64,000 bases of DNA, from positions 1-64,000 of the forward strand of contig JAHLKD010000089.1 in assembly GCA_025526935.1 (NCBI GenBank), in the 5' to 3' direction. Every line of letters starts with the position of its first letter. Position 1 is the first letter of the stretch. Under the pieces are notes generated by a model, which was not told where the DNA came from, did not search any database, and saw only the letters and a program-made list of their open reading frames with translations. Shown here one piece after another: positions 12,194 to 24,400 of the stretch. Origin of the DNA: Cladochytrium replicatum. Taxonomy: Eukaryota > Chytridiomycota > Chytridiomycetes > Cladochytriales > Cladochytriaceae. The translations under genes were made by a program, and so were the position numbers.

Positions 12194-15100
12194 ATGGGTT
12201 CAGGATCGAATGACGCCACATCTTCGCGGCCGAAGCCATTCACCGGTAAAACGCTGCAGGATTTCGATCTGTACATGGAACAAGTGCAGACTTACGCAAA
12301 CTTACGTGGCGGCGCTGGCACTATGCTTCTCCAAGAACCAATGGCTCTTCCTGATAGTCCGAATTACGAGGCGGAAGGAAATCGCCCACAGCGTCCGATA
12401 GTCATCGCCGGAGCTGCTGGCGGAGCTGCTAACGAAGCACGAGCACAATGGGAAGCAGAACTACGTGAACATTTGGCGATCGTCACACACAACAGTCACT
12501 TACGTACGCAATATCGTGCTGAGATGCAAGATTACCGTGCACAACAAGCGGACAATAACGTCGCAGTTGGAATTCTATGCGAATGTTTCCCAAAACGCGA
12601 CATGAATCGAGTCAGAGCTTATGCGTCAGCAAAAGGCAAAGTCGATGGACTTCGCCGAATTTTCAGTGCTGGCGGTCAAGCTCCGATCGAATCGTCTATG
12701 TGGGAGCAACGGCTGGTAGATCTGAAATGTACGAACGGTCAGTCGGCAGAAAGCGTTCAGCAGTTTGTGACCGACCTCACTGAGTTATTCGAACTCAAAC
12801 TGAACTCTTTACCGGACGAACTCGTAATCAAGGATCTACTAAACCGGTTAGTCGCAAAAATCACGATGCAGACAATTGAACTACGGACCCTCGTACCTTT
12901 TCTCGGAAAAATGATCACTTCTGCGTATGCCGAATGGGAACCGGCGTTAATACAAGATCCAATTGATGCTGCAAACCCGAATGCTCCGCGACCATTCCAC
13001 CAAAAGCCAACGCATTACTTCGAAACAGTGTCAAATATCTTGACCGACCTAAACCAATTGGTCCAACTCAACGTCACCATGGATGCCGGTGGGCCGAATG
13101 GGACAAAGAAGGCCATGAAGGCAAAGGCGAAGAAAGCGAAGGCGAAAGCGAAAGCCAAGGTTGCGAAGTCGGAGGATATTTGTACCTTGCATCCGAACTC
13201 ATCTCACACCAATGCTCAATGCCGTAAGCAGGGTGCCTCGGGTGGCTCAGGCAGTAGCGGTGGGAGTAGCAGTTCCACTCGGACCAGGCAGTCGCAGGAC
13301 TCCAGGTCGTCCACATCTTCTTCTGCAAAGAAGACAGATCTCACATGCAATTTCTGTGGCAAACGAGGACACAAGCAGTCGGCGTGTAAACGCTATCTCA
13401 CTGCAAAGAGTCTTTGTTTAGACACGGATTTTCGTGCATTCATTGCCAGCCGTGGCGATGCAGGTGATGATTCGTCGGAGGACGAATCTACCGCCAAACC
13501 GGTGTTGACCAAGAAGGTAATCTTTGACCTTACCCAACCTACTTCTGTTGATAAAGATGCTGAACACATACATCGGAAATATGTTTTCGATAGTGAACGC
13601 ACACTCGGCACAGAAGGTTGTCCGTGTACATGTTCAAGCAAAGGATCGTGTGGGTTTGCTTGATACAGGCGCAACTGTTTGGATGACACCTAATCGTCAT
13701 GCCTTTAGTTCGCTGACGTATACGAATGACGAGGACGTGGTGGAACTAGCGGATAGTCATACAATTCCAGTTTGTGGTTTTGGAGATGTATCTGTAGTTT
13801 TACCCAATGGGCGAATTAAGATAATACACAACGCACTTTATGTTCCTGATCTCGAAGACACACTTGCATCAGTGTGTAGTATCATTGGAGACTCCGGGGA
13901 CATTGTGAGTTTCACCAAAGACAAGGTTATCCTCACGCATGGTGATACGGATGAACACGTTATTATTGGGCGACGGGAAAGAGATTTGTACTATCTCTAT
14001 GCTGATGTTAGTACCGTCGGAACTCACCAACCGCGGCATGCGATTGCTCAACGAGCTAAAGCAGTAGCGGTATCCGCAGAAGGTCTCGATCAGTCGATGG
14101 ACTTTACGTCCGGTGTACGATCTTCTCACGCGATGGGTCTCGATGTAATGTCAGACAACAACATTCGTCAAACGAATGATGATGAATGTCAACGAGCATC
14201 TCAAGATACAGTTGGAGTGAGCACCAACTTATCGCCAGTGACAGTACACGAACTTGCAAAGTTACACCAGCAGTTTGGTCACATCCACTTACGGACAATC
14301 TTTCGAACGGCAGAGAAGCTCAACATCAAAATGCCCAAGGTTGAACCGGATGCATTCAATCTTGTCAACAAATCAATTATGCAGAATTGTTTGGTCTGTA
14401 GTCGCACGAAGCTGAAGCAGAAGCCGATTTATTCTACAATAAGTCGAGCTCCGAGGAAACTTTTCCGTCTGTTTTCCGATGTCGTACGTTTAATCTACGA
14501 CGGACAGAAGAAGAGATATTGGCAGATCATTGTCGACGAACAACCTCGTTTCATCACAATCTACTTCCTGAATCGAAAGAGTGATGCGGTGGATAGTATG
14601 ATTCGACATATCGCTGATGTGGAAAATCGCAATCACCCATTACACGTTGCTGAACTACGTTCCGATTCAGGAGAATTGATTACTAAACGGTTGATCCAAT
14701 GGTGCAATACCAAGATTCCTCGCATCCGCGTCCACCCAGCTCCTCCGTCAGTAAAGGAACTCGATGGTCTATCAGAGCGGAATATACAATCGATCAAGTA
14801 TATGTCGGACGCGATGCTGCTACAAGCTGGACTACCACGAACACTTCAATTCGTGCAACTCTCCATCCTATACGCTGCGGTCGTCAAGAACGCTACTTTC
14901 CATTCAGCTGTGAATGCGATTCCGTACTGTGCTTACCTTGACAAGCGGATAGATTTGGCAACTATCCACGCCTTTGGAACACTCGTTAGTTTGTGGATCT
15001 CACACGAACAAAGGTTGGCGCGCAGAATCCGAGACAAGTCTGAACTAGGTCTGTTTCTCGGATACAAGGGTGAAGACCTGAAGATCGTCATAGCACTCAA

Positions 15101-17377
15101 TTTTCGGACAAACACAATAGGCGAATACTTCCATGTTACGTTCCACGAGGGAGTTTTTGTTGGTTATAATCCTACCCGACAGTTACTCGACGATCTTACG
15201 GTACAATATCCACTGAAGGCCGGGACATATTTCGATGTTGATCAAATACCAACCGGGGATCAGGGGGTGCAAGAGACGACTGTTGAGTTTGTCTCAGACA
15301 ATTTCCCGATTTCTACCGTTGCAGACGAAGAAATCGATGAGGATATAACGACGACCCCATATATTACCGCTTAGAAGAAGCCGGTGACATGCATGTTGTT
15401 GAACATTTACATGGACTAGACGATGATGACCCAGACGATGCTGATTATGATCCAAATGCTGATTTATCGACTCCACAATCCATTACTGAAGAATCTCCGA
15501 ATTTGTCTTCCGTATCTCCTGTAGAGGAATATGATGCACAACTCGAAAGTGATCTTCAATTCATTGGAGAAGATGTCGACGAAGCATATGCAGCAAGAAA
15601 ACGAAAACGTCAAGCAAGTGCAAATTTGTCGAACGCCAAAAGGAAACAAAATTCCTTGTTTACCCGCTCCGTTCCTAATATCGATTGGACCCTGAAGGCC
15701 GATTCCTCATATCCAACACAACCAATTGCGAATGGAAATATACGGACTGCACCAAAGACTCTTCGTGAGGCTTTATCACGATCCGATGAGGCTCCATTCT
15801 GGTTAGCGGCGATGAAGGAGGAAGTTACACAACTAGTCGGCAACAATACTTGGGCCGAAACGTTTTTACCTGATGGACGGAATTTATTATCGGGCAAATG
15901 GGTTTTCACATATAAGCTTGACGAACATGGCAATATTACTCGATTCAAAGCACGTTGGGTCGTACGAGGATTTTCACAGATTGAAGGATTGGATTTCGAT
16001 GAAACCTATTCTCCAGTTACGAAAACGTCCACGATCCGTTTTCTGATTGCATTAGCAGCATTAGTCGGCATGATCATATTCCAGTTTGATATCAAGGGTG
16101 CATATCTCAATGGGATACTGGAAGAAGAGAACTACGTCGAACTCCCTCATGGTTTCGGACGAGTAGATTTCCGGAATCGACCCATCGTCTGCAGACTTAT
16201 CAAAAGTCTGTACGGTCTACACCAGGCAGCTCGAGAATGGTACAAAACTCTTTGGAAACAATATCTCAGTGTTGGTTTCGTGCGGAATATTGCAGACATC
16301 TGTCATTTCTGGCGATACAATCCAACAAATAATACCCGCGAACACACTACCGTTCATGTCGATGATATACTACATTTTTCCACAGATCCAAACGCATATC
16401 ATCGGTTTCAGACCGATTTGGAAACTTCGTTCACAGTAGGCAGTACTTCGAAGGCGAAATGGATTCTGAAAATGGAGTTATTGCAGACAACGGAAGGATA
16501 TTTCCTTAGCAATGCATTGTACGTAAAGAAGATTCTCGAAGAAGCGAATTTATGGGGTACCAACATCAAACCGACCAAAACACCGATGTCAAAATCATAT
16601 ATCTTTGATGAGACCACACCAACACTGTCCGATGCCGAGGCAACACAATTTCGATCAATGTTAATGAAGATATCGTACGTGGCGACTAAGACACGACCGG
16701 ATATTTCATACGCAGTCAATATTTTGGCACAACATCAGATTGATCCTCGACAGTCAGAATCAAAGGCTCTCTATCGATTACAACGATATTTACTCGGTAC
16801 TTGGGATTACGGTTTACACTATACACGGACTGGTATCACGTCTCCGATGCTAAGACCCGACGGTCTCTACATGTTTGATTCGGCTAACAACCCACAAGGT
16901 TATGCCGATGCAGACTGGGCGGGCGATGCAGATAGATACTCACGAACCGGTTACGTGGTAATGTTCGCTAATGCGGCAATCAGTTGGCAGTCGATTCGAC
17001 AACAGACTATTGCAGCCTCGTCGTCGGAAGCCGAACTGTATGCGCTGAACGAACTATCGCGTGAGATGAAGTGGATGAAAAATCTTATGACGGGTATTGG
17101 AATTACGTCGTTCAATCCGCTCCGTTTATGGCAAGACAATCAATCCACCGAGTCTATCGCAAACAATCTGTTCAACAACAAACGGACCAAACACATGGAC
17201 GTTCGCGAGAGATTTGTGAATCTCCAAGTTGAACAGAAACATCAGGAGTTACACCATATGGATACTTCTGATATGATCGCGGACATCTTAACTAAACCTC
17301 TTGGAAGTAAATTATACCTTAAACACAGGGGCTCGTTGGGGCTAGTCAGTCAGTCTTCACTTAATATACTATCTTGA
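12194..17377 (+). pseudogene. cop1-C Gag-Pol with two frameshifts that restore the frame
   Basis: This polyprotein has gag, CCHC knuckle, protease, integrase, RT and RNase H in the Pseudoviridae order (integrase before RT). The ATG at 12194 is the first in frame. Compared with cop1-D, one A is inserted near 13563 and one base is lost near 15347. Protease and integrase are therefore read in another frame, and RT and RNase H return to the first. The RT has KARWVVRGFSQIEG, GAYLNG and a VHVDDIL active site (HVDD in place of the common YVDD). The RNase H has YADADWAGD, SSSEAEL and WQDNQS, and the end has the usual HMDVRER and LTKPLG motifs. The TGA stop ends at 17377. As it stands, no complete Gag-Pol can be made by simple translation. 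Confidence 0.9.
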
Positions 17378-17504
17378 ACGACCGGCTGGCGATGTCCATA
17401 CAACTCACCTTTATTTCAATAGAATATCAACTTCAGCATTTACAGAAAGTTATGATCGGTTGAGTGATACTCTCGGTTGTACCTATCTAATGACTGAGGG
17501 GGTG

Positions 17505-18103
17505 TGTTAAGTATTTCGATTGATGGACTTGGCCAATCCAGTCATTGATAGTACAAAAACACAAACGCCCGATATACAGAAATGTCACTCTTCACTGAGC
17601 AACATTTCTAACTATTGAACTAAAGCATATAGATGATGATCTATTACGAGTTTGGATACCTCCGGGTATTTCTTCATGGGTTATATTTATTGCGGCCATA
17701 GGTATAGTAAACTGTCATTACTTTTCTATCATCCACTTGTAGAAGTGAAGCCCGGATCAGATCACAGCAAAGGTTTACATATGATTAACGCGTTCGTGGG
17801 AATCATGTGTGAGAACAATCCTGTTGAGGAGAGCTAGATCTCACGCACAGCTTAGCATGATTATGCTTCGCTACGCCTGTGAGAAGAAGAGTCAAACCTT
17901 ATCGCTTCGATCCAGATCTTCCGGAAGGAAAAGCCAAAACGACAGTACACTTATTTAAGGAGCCTGTGGCGATACACACAAGGAGCATTCTCTTGCGCTA
18001 GTACTTGTGACTCGCAATCTTCTTTATTCATCTCTTAGAAACATTAACCCGTGAATTAGCAACACACACAACCTGAGGATCCAGACCACAGCTTTGTTCA
18101 ACA
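17505..18103 (+). repeat. cop1-C 3' LTR, 599 bp
   Basis: Full-length cop1 LTR in plus orientation directly after the purine-rich tract. It is followed by GAAAT (18104-18108) and inverted cop2 sequence. It is one of the two LTRs inferred to have recombined to invert 18104-19242. Confidence 0.94.
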
Positions 18104-19242
18104 GAAATAGGTGTTTTGGCTGGTTTAAGATTGGATTCCCATAATTTCAATCTCTGCAATATTTCCTTTGCATATTGAGCATTGGTTATGAAATAACCGT
18201 GAGTAGTTTTGATCAATTGCATTTTCAGAATCCATTTGGCTGTAGAGTGACTTCCGACCTTGAATGAGGAATTCAAGCCATCCATGAAGTCTTGGTAGCC
18301 ATTTGGGTCTGGAGAGAAATGAAGAATATCATCTACATGAACAGTAGTGTGTTCACGTATTTTCACAGTGGAACTGTGAGTAGATGGTTTCATTTGCCAG
18401 AAATGACAAGCATCTGAAAGATCACGGATGTATCCCATGTCTTCATATTTCGCCCAGAGGCATTTGTACCATTCTCTAGCAGCTTGATGTAAACCATATA
18501 AGCTTTTGACAAGATAACAAACTAATGGATTGCCAGATTTGTCAGTCTCTGTAAATCCATGAGGCATTTCAACATAAACATCTTCCTCAAGTGATGCATT
18601 GAGATATGCTCCTGTAATGTCAAATTGATAAATGTGTAATTTGACAATTGCAGCAAGAGCAACTAGTAATCGAATTGTAGTGGTTTTCGCCACAGGAGAA
18701 TAGGTTTTGTCGAAATCCATTCCCTGTATCTGGGAGAACCCTCTAACTACCCATCGTGCCTTGAATCGGATGATGTTGCCATCTTCATCAAGTTTGTATG
18801 AATAAACCCATTTGCCAGTGAGAAGGTTGTTCCCATTTGGCAAGATGCGTTTGTTCCATGTTCCCAAATTGATAAGTTGTTGATTTTCTTCACACATGGC
18901 TGCAAGCCAGTATGGCCATTCATCAGGTCGCGACATAGCTTCCTGGACTGTTTTGGGAATACTTCTCAAGTGTCCTTGAGGTATAGGAACGTCGGGTGTA
19001 CTCGATTTTGCTTTCTCATTTACATTGACATTGGGGATATTACGTCTCAACAAAGGATGTCTTCGCTGGGGATGAAATCTGTTTGTTGGAGTAACCATAG
19101 GTTGTTTGCCTTTAAGTTTGCGACGTTTGGCTTTGTGTGCAACAAATCCATAATCGTTGTCATCATCTTCACCAATCCATTGTAAATCTTCCAAATCACT
19201 TTGGGAATCATCTTCATTTTGTTCTTGTACGTGTGGTACAGA
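18104..19242 (-). pseudogene. cop2 reverse transcriptase segment, inverted
   Basis: On the minus strand this encodes the linker and most of the cop2 RT: PYWLAAMCEE, GKWVYSYKLDEDGN, KARWVVRGFSQIQGMDF, QFDITGAYLN, SLYGLHQAAREWY and VHVDDILHF. It is a clean frame of about 380 codons from 19242 to 18104. Once turned round, its left end joins in frame to cop2 at 11543 and its right end joins in frame to cop2 at 19847, each sharing a 5-bp target duplication. It is therefore the middle of the same cop2 element, flipped. The apparent extra residues beyond 18104 come from the cop1 LTR. Confidence 0.92.
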
Positions 19243-19841
19243 TGTTGAACAAAGCTGTGGTCTGGATCCTCAGGTTGTGTGTGTTGCTAATTCACGGGTT
19301 AATGTTTCTAAGAGATGAATAAAGAAGATTGCGAGTCACAAGTACTAGCGCAAGAGAATGCTCCTTGTGTGTATCGCCACAGGCTCCTTAAATAAGTGTA
19401 CTGTCGTTTTGGCTTTTCCTTCCGGAAGATCTGGATCGAAGCGATAAGGTTTGACTCTTCTTCTCACAGGCGTAGCGAAGCATAATCATGCTAAGCTGTG
19501 CGTGAGATCTAGCTCTCCTCAACAGGATTGTTCTCACACATGATTCCCACGAACGCGTTAATCATATGTAAACCTTTGCTGTGATCTGATCCGGGCTTCA
19601 CTTCTACAAGTGGATGATAGAAAAGTAATGACAGTTTACTATACCTATGGCCGCAATAAATATAACCCATGAAGAAATACCCGGAGGTATCCAAACTCGT
19701 AATAGATCATCATCTATATGCTTTAGTTCAATAGTTAGAAATGTTGCTCAGTGAAGAGTGACATTTCTGTATATCGGGCGTTTGTGTTTTTGTACTATCA
19801 ATGACTGGATTGGCCAAGTCCATCAATCGAAATACTTAACA
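19243..19841 (-). repeat. cop1 solo LTR, 599 bp
   Basis: Full-length cop1 LTR in minus orientation, with no internal region beside it. Its flanks are ACAGA (19238-19242) and ATTTC (19842-19846). These are the reverse complements of the flanks of cop1-C (TCTGT and GAAAT), not of each other. This LTR is the second partner of the inversion. Confidence 0.94.
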
Positions 19842-20639
19842 ATTTCTTCTCACTACAAACATGAAACAAGCTTGCCTATTTTATCCAAAAATGATGCAAC
19901 TATTTTTCGCTCGGAACTCATGAAAATCTCGTACCTAGCTACAAAGACCAGACCTGATTTATCTTATGCTGTCAATGTCTTGGCACAACATCAGGTTGAA
20001 CCACGAGTTTGCGAACAAAAGGCACTAGCTCGCCTGCATCGTTACTTATTGGGAACATGGGACTATGGTTTGCATTATACACGCAACAACATACCCACTC
20101 CCAACGTACACTCTGATGGTGTATATGAGTTTGCATCAAATGAACACATCCCTATGGGATATGCTGATGCAGACTGGGCAAATGATCCTGCTCGCTATTC
20201 CAGGACAGGATATGTTGTAATGTTTGCCAATGCAGCTGTTTGCTGGCAGTCTACAAAGCAACAGGTTACAACTTGCTCTTCCACTGAAGCAGAGTTATAT
20301 GCATTGAATGAATTATCACGTGAGATGAAGTGGATGAAAAACCTCATGGCAACCATTGGTATTTCATGCAAAAGTAAGGCCATGATCCTCTGGCAAGATA
20401 ATACCTCTACACAGTCTATTGCCAATGACCTGCTTAATGATCACAGAACTAAACACATGGATGTTGGCGAAAAGTTTGTGAATCTTCAAATTGAGCAGAA
20501 GCAGCAGGAACTCAGAGATATTGATACTGAGAACCAAATTGCTGATATTTTCACAAAACCCTTGACATTCAAATTATTTTCAAAATTCACACGCGCACTT
20601 GGTCTTACACGTCAATCTGATTTGACCCTTGTTGACTAA
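19842..20639 (+). pseudogene. cop2 RT C-terminus and RNase H
   Basis: This is the 3' end of cop2 pol. After the ATTTC duplication the frame reads the RT C-terminal part (KISYLATKTRPDLSYAVN), then RNase H with GYADADWANDPARYSR, SSTEAEL and WQDNTS, then KHMDVGEKF and the end motif IADIFTKPL. The TAA stop ends at 20639. The apparent N-terminus upstream of 19842 is LTR-encoded. It is one of three pieces of a single cop2 element (8656-11543, 18104-19242 inverted, and this). Confidence 0.92.
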
Positions 20640-20723
20640 TACATACATTACCAACAAACAGACGTGCGACTCACGCTCATACCAATATCCTCATTGTCTA
20701 CTGCAGCTTTGACTGCGGGGGTG

Positions 20724-21413
20724 TGTTGATGCATGCACATATATGGAACTAGCTACTCCAGTCTTCATCCGCTACCGACACTGAGGGGAAATAGCCTTAC
20801 CAGAGACGTCTGGGACAAGTTCATGCGTAATCATACATTACATGAAAGAACTGGCACTTCTAACTATTGGTCATGAAGACATCCTCCTTTACTCATTGGA
20901 ATCTAGTAGAGTTCTGAGAGTGATCACGCGTTTGAGAAAGAATGTGATGCTAATCAGTTTGCTGCTGACAGTTATATCATACTCGAGTACATCTCGTATG
21001 ATATTAATGCAAGGTACTACATATTCATTTCTCATAGAGAACATGTCTTTGTAGACAAGATTATAGCTAATCTTCATGTTCTGCTCACAATGGTTATTGT
21101 GAACGATCACTGGGATCTATATCTCTCTATTCGAGATAATGTTTATATTAGATATTTCCATATATCTATAGCCACAGGTTAATTATAAAAGCCGAAACGA
21201 CAGTATATTTGAATTGTTTGCACAATTCAAAGAGCCTGTGGCGATATGAGATTTTGGGTGGCTGTGGCGCAAGAGCGTGATTGGAGAAACACGAAACTCT
21301 GCACATACACAGATCAACCTGAGGACTATCTCTAGCGCAAGTCCCAGATCAGCAGCACTAAAACTGATCAAATCACATCGCCCTCAAACCAAACTTCGAC
21401 ACTTTGTTCAACA
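20724..21413 (+). repeat. cop2 3' LTR (690 bp), also the left LTR of cop1-D
   Basis: After cop2 pol comes a purine-rich tract (gactgcgggggtg) and then TGTTGATGCATGCAC. The repeat ends ACTTTGTTCAACA at 21413. It differs from the cop1 LTR over most of its length but shares the last bases and a block reading AAAGCC.AAACGACAGTA and GAGCCTGTGGCGATA, so the families are sisters. It is followed directly by cop1 internal sequence (CAATAGTTACG), not by cop2 flanking DNA. Confidence 0.85.
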
Positions 21414-21464
21414 CAATAGTTACGAATCGTTGCTTAACACATTTCTTTGGACAACAACGACAAG

Positions 21465-24400
21465 ATGGGTTCAGGATCGAATGACGCCACATCTCCGCGG
21501 CCGAAGCCATTCACCGGTAAAACGCTGCAGGATTTCGATCTGTACATGGAACAAGTGCAGACTTACGCAAACTTACGTGGCGGCGCTGGCACTATGCTTC
21601 CCCAAGAACCAATGGCTCTTCCTGATAGTCCGAATTACGAGGAGGAAGGAAATCGCCCACAGCGTCCGATAGTCATCGCCGGAGCTGCTGGCGGAGCTGC
21701 TAACGAAGCACAAGCACAATGGGAAGCAGAACTACGTGAACATTTGGCGATCGTCACACACAACAGTCACTTACGTACGCAATATCGTGCTGAGATGCAA
21801 GATTACCGTGCACAACAAGCGGACAATAACGTCGCAGTTGGAATTCTATGCGAATGTTTCCCAAAACGCGACATGAATCGAGTCAGAGCTTATGCGTCAG
21901 CAAAAGGCAAAGTCGATGGACTTCGCCGAATTTTCAGTGCTGGCGGTCAAGCTCCGATCGAATCTTCTATGTGGGAGCAACGGCTGGTAGATCTGAAATG
22001 TACGAACGGTCAGTCGGCAGAAAGCGTTCAGCAGTTTGTTACCGACCTCACTGAGTTGTTCGAACTCAAACTGAACTCTTTACCGGACGAACTCGTAATC
22101 AGGGATCTACTAAACCGGTTAGTCGCAAAAATCACGATGCAGACAATTGAACTACGGACCCTCGTACCTTTTCTCGGAAAAATGATCACTTCTGCGTATG
22201 CCGAATGGGAACCGGCGTTAATACAAGATCCAATTGATGCTGCAAACCCGAATGCTCCGCGACCATTCCACCAAAAGCCAACGCATTACTTCAAAACAGT
22301 GTCAAATATCTTGACCGACCTCAACCAATTGGTCCAACTCAACGTCACCATGGATGCCGGTGGGCCTAATGGGACAAAGAAGGCCATGAAGGCAAAGGCA
22401 AAGAAAGCGAAGGCGAAAGCGAAAGCCAAGGTTGCGAAGTCGGAGGATATTTGTACCTTGCATCCGAACTCGTCTCACACCAATGCTCAATGCCGTAAGC
22501 AGGGTGCCTCGGGTGGCTCAGGCAGTAGCGGTGGGAGTAGCAGTTCCACTCGGACCAGGCAGTCGCAGGACTCCAGGTCGTCCACATCTTCTTCTGCAAA
22601 GAAGACAGATCTCACATGCAATTTCTGTGGCAAACGAGGACACAAGCAGTCGGCGTGTAAACACTATCTCACTGCAAAGAGTCTTTGTTTAGACACGGAT
22701 TTTCGTGCATTCATTGCCAGCCGTGGCGATGCAGGTGATGATTCGTCGGAGGACGAATCTACCGCCAAACCGGTGTTGACCAAGAAGGTAATCTTTGACC
22801 TTACCCAACCTACTTCTGTTGATAAAGATGCTGACACATACATCGGAAATATGTTTTCGATAGTGAACGCACACTCGGCACAGAAGGTTGTCCGTGTACA
22901 TGTTCAAGCAAAGGATCGTGTGGGTTTGCTTGATACAGGCGCAACTGTTTGGATGACACCTAATCGTCATGCCTTTAGTTCGCTGACGTATACGAATGAC
23001 GAGGACTTGGTGGAACTAGCGGATAGTCATACAATTCCAGTTTGTGGTTTTGGAGATGTATCTGTAGTTTTACCCAATGGGCGAATTAAGATAATACACA
23101 ACGCACTTTATGTTCCTGATCTCGAAGACACACTTGCATCAGTGTGTAGTATCATTGGAGACTCCGGGGACATTGTGAGTTTCACCAAAGACAAGGTTAT
23201 CCTCACGCATGGTGATACGGATGAACACGTTATTATTGGGCGACGGGAAAGAGATTTGTACTATCTCTATGCTGATGTTAGTACCGTCGGAACTCACCAA
23301 CCGCGGCATGTGATTGCTCAACGAGCTAAAGCAGTAGCGGTATCCGCAGAAGGTCTCGATCAGTCGATGGACTTTACGTCCGGTGTACGATCTTCTCACG
23401 CGATGGGTCTCGATGTAATGTCAGACAACAACATTCGTCAAACGAACGATGATGAATGTCAACGAGCATCTCAAGATACAGTTGGAGTGAGCACCAACTT
23501 ATCGCCAGTGACAGTACACAAACTTGGAAAGTTACACCAGCAGTTTGGTCACATCCACTTACGGACGATCTTTCGAACGGCAGAGAAGCTCAACATCAAA
23601 ATGCCCAAGGTTGAACCGGATGCATTCAATCTTGTCAACAAATCAATTATGCAGAATTGTTTGGTCTGTAGTCGCACGAAGCTGAAGCAGAAGCTGATAT
23701 ATTCTACAATAAGTCGAGCTCCGAGGAAACTTTTCCGTCTGTTTTCCGATGTCGTACGTTTAATCTACGACGGACAGAAGAAGAGATATTGGCAGATCAT
23801 TGTCGACGAACAACCTCGTTTCATCACAATCTACTTCCTGAATCGAAAGAGTGATGCGGTGGATAGTATGATTCGACATATCGCTGATGTGGAAAATCGC
23901 AATCACCCATTACACGTTGCTGAACTACGTTCCGATTCAGGAGAATTGATTACGAAACGGTTGATCCAATGGTGCAATACCAAGATTCCTCGCATCCACG
24001 TCCACCCAGCTCCTCCGTCAGTAAAGGAACTCGATGGTCTATCAGAGCGGAATATACAATCAATCAAGTATATGTCGGACGCGATGCTGCTACAAGCTGG
24101 ACTACCACGAACACTTCAATTCGTGCAACTCTCCATCCTATACGCTGCGGTCGTCAAGAACGCTACTTTCCATTCAGCTGTGAATGCGATTCCGTACTGT
24201 GCTTACCTTGACAAGCGGATAGATTTGGCAACTATCCACGCCTTTGGAACACTCGTTAGTTTGTGGATCTCACACGAACAAAGGTTGGCGCGCAGAATCC
24301 GAGACAAGTCTGAACTAGGTCTGTTTCTCGGATACAAGGGTGAAGACCTGAAGATCGTCATAGCACTCAATTTTCGGACAAACACAATAGGCGTATACTT

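Larger units (their letters stand above)
11544..18103 (+). mobile_element. cop1-C, full-length Ty1/copia element (6,560 bp)
   Basis: This is a structurally complete cop1 element: 5' LTR 11544-12142, gag-pol 12194-17377, a purine-rich tract (gactgagggggtg, about 17494-17504) and 3' LTR 17505-18103. Both LTRs are 599 bp. The flanking pentamers do not match (TCTGT on the left, GAAAT on the right), as expected if the element lies at an inversion breakpoint. It is inserted in cop2 pol. Confidence 0.93.

Noticed and set aside
17378-17504. tRNA or small RNA between pol and the 3' LTR
   Set aside because: No cloverleaf could be drawn. The stretch is the 3' untranslated part of the element with its purine-rich tract.
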